DNA of 64,000 nucleotides from Rebecca billardiae RCC1528 (Eukaryota; Haptophyta): NCBI GenBank assembly GCA_965240325.2, contig OZ251234.1, positions 1,798,001 through 1,862,000 of the forward strand, in the 5' to 3' direction. A model generated the notes under the pieces. The model had not been told where the DNA came from and ran no database searches. It worked only from the letters and a program-made list of their open reading frames with translations. Made by a program: the position numbers and the translations under genes. Below are positions 1 to 9,000 of the stretch, in pieces. The stretch's first letter is position 1. Every line of letters starts with the position of its first letter.

Positions 1-3000
1 GAGCGCACCTCGGCCGCCGACGTCGAGCTGTTCCTCGGCCGCGCGTCGGGCGACGTGTGCGCGGGCAGGCCGTTCATTCTCGCGCGGGCCGACCGCCTGT
101 CCACCGCGGCGCAGGAGGCCGTGCGCGCCTTCCTGCTCGGCGCTGAGCGCGGCGGCAGCGCGCAGCTGAGCCTGCACATCACCGTGCACGGCCCGTCCTT
201 CGTGCCGCCCATGCCGTGGATCGGCACCCGCGTGTGGAGCGCGGGCTCTGCGGATGCGAGCGCGCCCGTGTCCGCGTCCGGCGGCGGCGGCTCGCTCCCG
301 TCGAGCGCGGCGGTCGCGCAGACCGTCCGCGCGGCTGTGACGGCCGACGCTGCCGTCGAGAGCGTCACGGTGGTGTGGTCCGCGTACGCCGGCGCGGGCA
401 AGACGCACCTCGTGCGCAAGCAGCTCGCGCGCGAGCCCGACGACGCCCGCAAGCTCGTGCTCGGCCTTGACGAGCACTTCTGCGCGGAGGACGTGGCGGA
501 GGCGCTCGAGCGCGCCGCGCTGCCGGCGGGCTCGACGGTCGTCGTCCAGCTGCACGCCGGCCACTTCGCGGACGCGGCCGAGCTGGACGCGCTGATGGCG
601 CGGGTCGACGCGCTGCTCTTCCAGCTCCTCGTGCAGCGCTACGTCTCGGGCGGCGCGCACAAGCGCTCCTTCACGCTCGCGCCCGGCTCGCGCTGGCGCG
701 TCTGGGTGGAGGTTCCCAGTGCCATCGGCCATCGCGGGCGCGCGCGCGAGCGCCTTGCTCCGGGTGCGCCCGACGAGGAGCGCGTGGCGAGAGAGCAGGC
801 GACGTGGATGTGTCGCGTGCTGCCCGCGCTCTGCCTCCTGAAGCACCACGAGCTCTCACCGTCCGCGCCGGCGGTGCTTGACCTGGACCCTTCCGTCGAG
901 CGCGTGTGCAAGTACCTGCGCGCGTACCGCGATGGCACGATCGACCGCAAGTTCGGCGGCGCGGGGAGCGCGCCCGCGAAGCACCTCGCCCTGTGCATCG
1001 ACGTCTCGGGCAGCATGCGTGGCTCCAAGTTCGAGACGGCTCTGCGCGAGCTGCTCCGCCTGTTCGACGAGCACGCCGTGCCGGGCGACCTGATCAGCGC
1101 GCTCAGCTTCGACCACACGCACCACGTGGCTGTCGAGGCGCAGCCGGTCCCAGCGGACGCGGGTGCGCGGACTGGGCTGCGCGCGCAGCTGGCTGGCTTG
1201 CCCTTCCTCAACGGCGGCACGGACATGTACAACGCGCTCGCGCGCGCGGTGCGGTGCTGCGAGAAGCCGGCCGAGTTCACGGGGGAGTCTTGGATCATCT
1301 GCCTCACCGACGGCGAGAGTGCGCCCACGCTCCCGGCCTCCGGGCTTGAGCCCGCCCTCGACCGCAGCACCAACCTGCACCTCGCCGTCATCGGCGTGGC
1401 TCTGCCCGATCGCCTCAGGCCGCACATCGAGTCGCTGTGCGCGCGACCGCCGGGCAGCCGCGGGCGGTATGTCGAGTGCGGGCAGTCCGCGGACGCCATG
1501 TCCACCGCGTTCGGCGCCGTCGCCGCGCTGCTGCCGGTGAGCCAGACCTTCGATCTCGACGGCGAGCTCTCGGACTCGGAGTGCCACGAGCTGCTCGCCG
1601 CGTACATGCCGCCTCACGTGCGCTCGCCCGCGAGCGGCATGCTGCTGCAGCACTTCTGGGTGCGGTACCTGCACCGCCGCGTGCGCGTGTTCGACGCGAA
1701 CGACTTCTTCAACTACAACGAGGAGCACGACGAGCTCGGCAGCACGATCATGCGCATCATGCTCGAGGAGGTGGGCGCGTCGCTGGCGCCCGACCAGGGG
1801 AAGCACTGGGCGGGCGACGTGCACAGGCAGATGATCTACGAGATGACGGAGGACGGCCCCAAGTTCGCGATGCTGTGCACGGCGCCGGACCTTATCGACG
1901 AGGACGAGCACGACACGATCGCGCGGCTCGGCTTCGACCTGCCCTCCGCCGACGACCTGACGGATCGCGCCTGCCTCGAGCGGCTGCTCGCGCGCGCGCT
2001 CGGTCTCGAGCTGGACGCGAGCGGCCGGCTCGCGCCGTTGCACGTGGAGGGCTTCGTGCTCACGCTCGACTTCGTGGTCAAGCTGCTGCGCATCCACGAG
2101 CGCGTCGCGTGCGGCGTGCCGTGCATCATGGAGGGCGAGACCGGCGTGTCCAAGACCGCGCTCACGCGCATGTACGCGATCCTGATCAACCGGAGCACGC
2201 ACGAGCGCACCGCGCGCGAGCGCGCCGCGCGCGCCGCGCACCGCGCGCTCGCGCCGCTCGAAGACGCGCTGCGCGGCGCGGAGCTGCTGCCGGCGCCGAC
2301 GGCGATGGCCCCTGCCGACCTTGAGCCCGGGCTCGGCAGCGAGGCCGTCGTCGCGCTCGGCGAGACCATCGCCGCGGCGCTCGAGCGCGAGGCGGCAGCG
2401 GCGGATCTGTGCCGCGCGGCGGTGCAGGCGCTCGCGCGAGAGCCGCCGCCCGGCTGCACGCCCGCGCCACCGGCCGTGGCGGAGGGCGCGGCAACCGGCG
2501 GCGGGCAGGCGCTCGCGGAGCTCGTGCGGCACGTGGCGCGCGCCGAGGTGCCGCCGCTCTTCTTCCACATCAACGTGCACGCCGCGCTCACCGCCGACGA
2601 CGTGCACGCCGCGCTCCGCCCCGCGTGCGCCGCCGCCGATGCGCTGCACGCCGGGGCGCGCGCGGCGAGCGGCGACGGCGCGGCGGCGCCCGCCGACGCC
2701 GACCCGGCGTCCGAGGCGAAGGTGGTCCTCTTCCTCGACGAGGTGAACACGGCATCGTGCATGGGCGTGTTCAAGGAGCTCATCGTCGACCGCACGCACC
2801 GCGGCGCGGCGCTGCCGAGCAACTTGCTGCTCATCGCCGCGTGCAACCCTGCGCGCACGCTCGAGGTCGGCGGCGACTCAGCCGGTAACGGCACCGGCGG
2901 CGGCGGGCCGCCGCCGCAGCAGCAGCAGCAGCCCGCCGCGGCGCTGAGCCAGGACGACCTGGGCAAGGACTGGGCACTCGGGCACTACCAGGTGCGCGCG

Positions 3001-6000
3001 ATGCCGGCGACGCTGCGCTCGTTCATGTGGGAGTACGGCGCGCTGGGGAGGGCGCAGGAGGAGGACTTCGTGCGCCAGCGCCTCGTGATGAGGGCGGATC
3101 TGCCCGCCGCGGCCGCGAGCGCGGCCGCGACGGCAATCGTCACGTGCCAGCATTTTGTGCGGCAGTGCTCGGCCGAGCACATTGCGCGCCGGCTGCGGAG
3201 GGCATGCCCGGGCATGTCCGAGGCGGCGGTGCGCGAGGAGGCGGACGAGCGCTCGCAGGCGACCGTCTCGCTGCGCGACATCCAGCGCACGTTCACGCTC
3301 CTCGACTTTTTCACGGGGCCGGTGTGGCGCGCGTGCGCCGGCTTTGGCGCGCCCGGCTCGGCTGCCGAGCGGCGCGCGCGCGCGGACGGCGCGGCGGATG
3401 CCGAGGTCGCGCATGCGGCGCTGATGCTTGCGATGGTCGTCGTGTACTACGCGCGGCTGAGCGCGGAGTATCGCGGCCGCCTCGAGGAGCAGATGGCCAC
3501 GCTGCCGACGTCGGCGGCGGCGGGGGCGGGCGGGCCGCCTGCGCGTCGCTCGTGGTCGCTGCGCGCCGCGCTCGCGCGCGCGATGGACACGGTGGTGGAG
3601 GCGACCGAGCTGCCGAGAGGCGTGGCGCGCACGGAGGGCCTGCGGGAGAACGTGTTCATGACGTTCGCGTGCGCGATGGCGGGCGTGCCGCTGATGATCA
3701 TCGGGCCGCCCGGCTCGTCGAAGACGCTCAGCGTGAACGCCGTGAGCAGCAACGCGCACGGAATGGAGTCGGCGCGCGCCTTCTTCCGCCCGCTGCCGCG
3801 CATCGAGACTTTCCACTACCAGTGCTCGCACCAGTCGACCTCGACCGACATCGAGCGCGTGTTCGTCCGCGCGATCGAGCGGCAGCGGCTGCAGGACCGC
3901 GAGCGGCTGCGCTGCCTCGTCTTCATGGACGAGGCCGGGCTGCCCGAGGAGGGGCGCGAGTCGCTCAAGGTGCTCCACTACTTCCTCGAGCAGGACGCGA
4001 CGCCGAGCGACCGCGGAGGTGCCGCCGAGCCGTCGGCGGGGTCGCGCACGCGCGTGAGCTTCGTCGCGGTGACCAACCACGTGCTCGACGCGGCCAAGTC
4101 GAACCGGTGCGCGTGCCTGCTGCGCTCCGAGCCGTCGGAGGACGAGCTGCACGCGATCGCCAGCTCGTGCCTCTTCGACAGCGCCGAGTCCGCGCCGTCG
4201 CCCCTCCACCTCGTGAGCGGCCTCCCCGCCGAGGGCGTGCGCGTCGAGCAGCTGCTCCTCGGCCTCTGCACGGCCTACCGCGATCTCTGCCGCGAGCACG
4301 AGTGGTTCGAGGCGCGGTTCGGCCTGCGCGACTTCATCCACACGCTGCGCCTCCTCCGCCGCACCTCGGTCGCGTCGAGCACGGGCCTCGCGCTCTCGGG
4401 CGAGGCGCTGCTGCGCGCGATCTCGCGCAACTTTGGCGGGATCGAGCGCGAGCGGCTGGCGACGGTGGCCACGACCTTCTTCGCGCGCGTGCTCGGCAGG
4501 CGCGACGCCGACGTGTCCGCGCGGGTGCGCGCGCTGCTGCCGCCGCAGCTCGACGCGCTCGAGGCGGCGATCGCGGACGGCGCGCCCACCGCCGACGCGT
4601 TCGCGCCGCGCTACCTGCTCATCCTCGACCCGAGCCCGGACGAGGCAGCGCTGCGCTTGCCGCGCGAGCACGGCATCGCCGCGCTCGGCGGCGGCGGCGG
4701 GTACGGCGGCGGCGAGCCCTCACCCGGCGGCGGCTCGAGCGTCGTGCTCAAGCTCTCCGACTTCCACGAGGACGCGGAGGCGCGGCGCGTCGGCATCGTC
4801 TCCTCCGTGAAGCACGCCGCGGCGCACGGCCGCTTCGTCGAGCTGAGCAGCTGCGAGGCCACGCACGAGAGCTTCTACGCTCTCTTCAACCAGCAGTTCA
4901 AGACGATCGCGCCGACCGCCGAGGGTGGCGAGCCGCAGACCTTCACCACGATCGCGCTCAACGCGTACTCGCAGATGTGCGTCGTGCGCCCGGCGTTCCG
5001 CTGCGCTGTGCACATGCCGCTCGCCGGCGTGGACAAGGCGCCCGCCGCCTTCCTCAACCGCTTCGAGAAGCACGTGCTCTCGGCGGCAGACGTGCTGCGC
5101 GCGCGGCTGCGCGGCGCGCCGCCGGGACTCGCGAGCGCGCTCGAGGCCGCGCGGCTCTCCATGTGCAAGCTCGCGGCCAAGCTCGAGGGCGCGAGCTCGC
5201 TGCGCGGGTACGTGGAGGAGCAGACGGCCGACTCGATCCTTCTGGCGATGCTCGTGCGCCCCGAGCCGCCGAGCGCGGCCGCACCGGACCCCCCGTGTGC
5301 ACGCGCCGCGCCGCCGGCCGCCCACCCGCCTGTGGCCGCGGCGAGCGCGGCGCTGGCGCGCGCCTTGGGCTGGCCAGCGCTCAGCCACGCCAGCTCGTGC
5401 GCGCTGCCCGATGCAGCCGCGGCGGAGCTGCGGGGGTCGCTCGGGCCTGAGCTCGCCGCAGCGTGGGACGAGGCGCTGGCGCCGCCTTGCCCTGCCGAGC
5501 GCGTGCCGTCTTGGGAGCAGGCGGCTGCGGACGCGCTCGCCGGCGCAACGGGCGTCGACAGCCCGCCGCGCACGCGGCTGGCGGCAGCCGTGTGCGCGCG
5601 CATCGTCGCGTGGCGCGCGTGCGTGCGCTTGCTCGGCCTCGCGACGCCCGAGGCGATTTGCCGGCTCCACGCGCGGGTGCCCCCGTCGCTCCTCGCCGCG
5701 TACCTCGACGCCGACCTCGGGCACTTTGCGCCCACGTGCGTGGCGCGCGCCAAGGCGCACGGCGGTCTGCAAGTCGTGCACGCGCGCGCGGCGGTCGCAG
5801 GCGCGCAGCGGCTGTGGGCCGCCGCGGCGCAGCCAGAGGGCCGCGTCGTGCAGCTCGCGATGATGGGCACGGAGAAGCGCCTGGTCGACGAGCTCGAGGC
5901 GTGGGCGCGAGGCCCGCCCAGCGGCGTGCTCGTCGCGATCGTCGACCTCAGCGCAGTGCGGCCGTCGCGCGTGCACTTCCTGCGGTTTGCAGCGGAGCGC

Positions 6001-9000
6001 GCGCTGCGCGATCGCGCCGAGCGCCTGGCTGGGAGCGGCGGCGGCGGCGGCGTGGCGCACGAGGCGGCGTCCATCGGCGCGCGCGCGGCCGAGCCGCCCG
6101 CGCCGGCGGCGCCTGGCCTCGTGCTCGTGCTCCAGCCGCCCGCCTCCGCCTCTCTCTGCGCGGACTCGAGCGCCAGCTACCCAGCCCTCTTCCACGGCGG
6201 ATGGCGGCACACTTTTGTGGACGATGCCGCCGCCGTCGCCGGCCAGGCTGCTGGCGGCGCGTGTGCCGAGGGCCACGCGCGGCTGGCCGGCGAGGCGGCG
6301 CGCGCGTGGTGCCTCACCGCGTGCGGCCTCGAGGCCGAGTGGGACTCGCCAGCCTACCTCATGTCCCTCGGGCCCGCCATGCGGCGCGCCGTGGCGGGGC
6401 GAGTCGCCGGTCTCGACGACGCAGCCTCCGGCGGCGCGGTTGCGGGACCCGGCGCCGGCGCGGGCGCGTCGAGCGACCCCTCTGCCGGCGCGGGCACGCT
6501 GCCGGCGCGGGCGGAGGCGCTGGAGCGCCTGCTCGGTGCGCGTCTCGGCGAGGGCGAGCGCACCCTCGAGCACGCGCTGTGCGCGCGCTTCGCGCGCGTG
6601 CTCCCGAGCGAGGTCGTGCGCGCCGAGGTGAAGGCCGCCGCCGCTCGGCTCGTGGCGGCAGACGGTGCGGCATCGCTGTGCGAGGAGGTGGGCGCGGGGT
6701 TCGCGGCCGCGTACGCCAACTTCGTCGCCGCCTTCGTCGCGCGCACGTGCGCCGACGGCACCGCTGTGCTGCTGATCGAGCACGCCGCGCGCGCCGCCGA
6801 GCCGCCGGAGTGTGGCGTCCCCGGCGCCGCGCCGAGTGCCCAGCCGGCCGCGGGGCCTGAGCCGCCGCAGCCGGCTGGCGTGCGCGCGTTGCCGATCGAC
6901 CCGCTGGTGGCGCTGCTGCCCGTGCCGCCGCTGCGCGAGCTTCAGCTGCTCTCGCAGCCGCACCCTGCGCGCGGCTGCGCGCGCCCAGCCGCCTTCCCGT
7001 TCTTCCGAGTCGCCGAGGCGGCGCTCGACAGCGCCCTCGACGAGGCACGGGCGCAGCTCGATGCAGCCGAGCCGAGCCGGAGCGGCGGCGGCGGCGCCGC
7101 CGCGCAGTCGGCGGCGCACGTGCTGCGCACGCCCGCCGCCGATGCGGACGTGGCCGCGCGCGCTCGCGAGCTCGTGCGCGCCGAGCGCGGCGGCGAGCAC
7201 CGGCTTGCCGCGTGGCTGATCGAGCGGCTCGAGGGCGACGAGGAGCTCGCGCTGGCGTTCGCGCGCGAGGCGTGCTCGGCGCTCAGCCTCGGCGCCGCCG
7301 CGCTGGACGCCTCGGCCACGCGGGTTGTCGTGGAAGCGGTGCTCCTGCCGCAGCTACTCGAGCGCGCGCGCGGGTGCGCGTGCGCGCTCAGGCTGCTGCA
7401 GGGCGCGCGAAGGCTCCGCGTGGATGCGGTCTCTCTCGCGGGCTTTGCAACGGCGCTGCCGCTCGAGCTCTGGACCAGCGGCCAGCTCGGCGCCGCCGCG
7501 CCGTCGGCGGACGCTGGCGCAGCCACGCCGGCTCAGCGCGCCGCCATGCGAGCGGCTGAGTACGCGCTCGACCGCGCGGCCGCGCTCGCGGCTGACCTCG
7601 ACTCGCCGGCCGCGGCGTGGCAGGCGTGGGGCACCTCGGCGCGCGAGCTGCTACAAGAGGCGCAGTGCGTCCTGCACGGCGAGGAGGCGCCGTCGGCGGC
7701 GCTGCTCGCGCCGCTTGACGCGCTCGCGTGCGCGGAGGCGCTCCACGCCGCCGGCGAGGGCGGTGAGTCCCTCGCGCAGCTGCTCCGGCTGCCGCCGAGC
7801 AGCGGCGGTGGCAGCAGCAGCGACGAGGGCGTCTTCGAGCGCGCGTGCGAGCTACTCGAGGCACGGGCCGCCGAGGGAGCCGGCGCGAGTGGGCGGCGAG
7901 GGGATGAGCGCGCGCGGCGCGCGCTGTGGCGGCTGCTGCGGTGGCGCTCCTCGCCGTGGCGCCTCTCGGCGCTCGGCGCGGAGGCGGTGCCGGCGACCGC
8001 GCGCAGCGCGGCCGCAGCTGTCTCGCAAGCCCGGCTTTTGAACGAGGGCCAGGCGGTCGCGCTCATGGCGCGCGTGCTCGCCCACGCGCCCGCTGCAGAC
8101 GCGTCGGCGACGGCGGCGGCGGCGGCCGGCGGAGAGCCGCGCGCTGACCCGCGCGGCGCGCCCGGCTGGGCGGCGGTCGAGGCCGCGCTGCAGGCCAGGG
8201 CGGACGATCCGCGCCACGCACCGTGGTCGCCGGCTGCGTGGGTCGCGGGCGACGCCGCCGCCGACGGGCACCCGGGCCAGCGCCTCGAGCGCGCGTGTGG
8301 CGTGGCGCTCGTGAAGCTCGAGCTGAGCGCGCCTCGCGCATACGCGGACGGCCGCGCCGAGCACGAGCTGCGCTACTTCTGCCAGCGCCTCGGCGGCGAC
8401 GACGTGGCGGCCGCGCCGCGCTCCGCCGGCCGGCTCGAGGCGCTTCGGGACGAGGCGGTGAAGGCGCTCTTCGCCAAGTTCATCGCCCACGCCCTCGTCC
8501 GCGTCGCGACGGGTGGCGCGCGCGCGCGGCAGGGCGTGAGCATGCGCGAGCGGGCCGCCTTTGCCGCGCTCGAGCGGCAGCGCACTGCTGACTGGCAGGC
8601 CGCCAAGGAGCGCGGCGCGCTGCGGCTCCTGGCGTCGGACCCGCGGCTGCAGGCAATCGTCGTGCGCACGATCCTCGCCAAGTACGGCGAGCCCGCCGTC
8701 GAGCAGGTGCTCTTCGACGCGCGCGCGCTGCTTGCGGAGCCGTGGGCGGACGAGCTGCGCGCGCACGTGCTGCCGCCGGCTGCGCTCGAGGCGGCGTCGC
8801 AGCACGCGCGCGAGCACACACGGCAGCGGCTCGCGCGCGCAGCGATGCAGGAGCGCCAAGACGAGGCGTGGAAGGCGGCCAACTGCCGCCTCTGCCCGCA
8901 CTGCCGCACGCTCGTGTACCGCAGCGAGGGGTGCGAGGCGATGGTCTGCGGCCGCGACTACCACGACGCGGCCGCGGCCCAAGGCACCCGTGCCGGCTGC

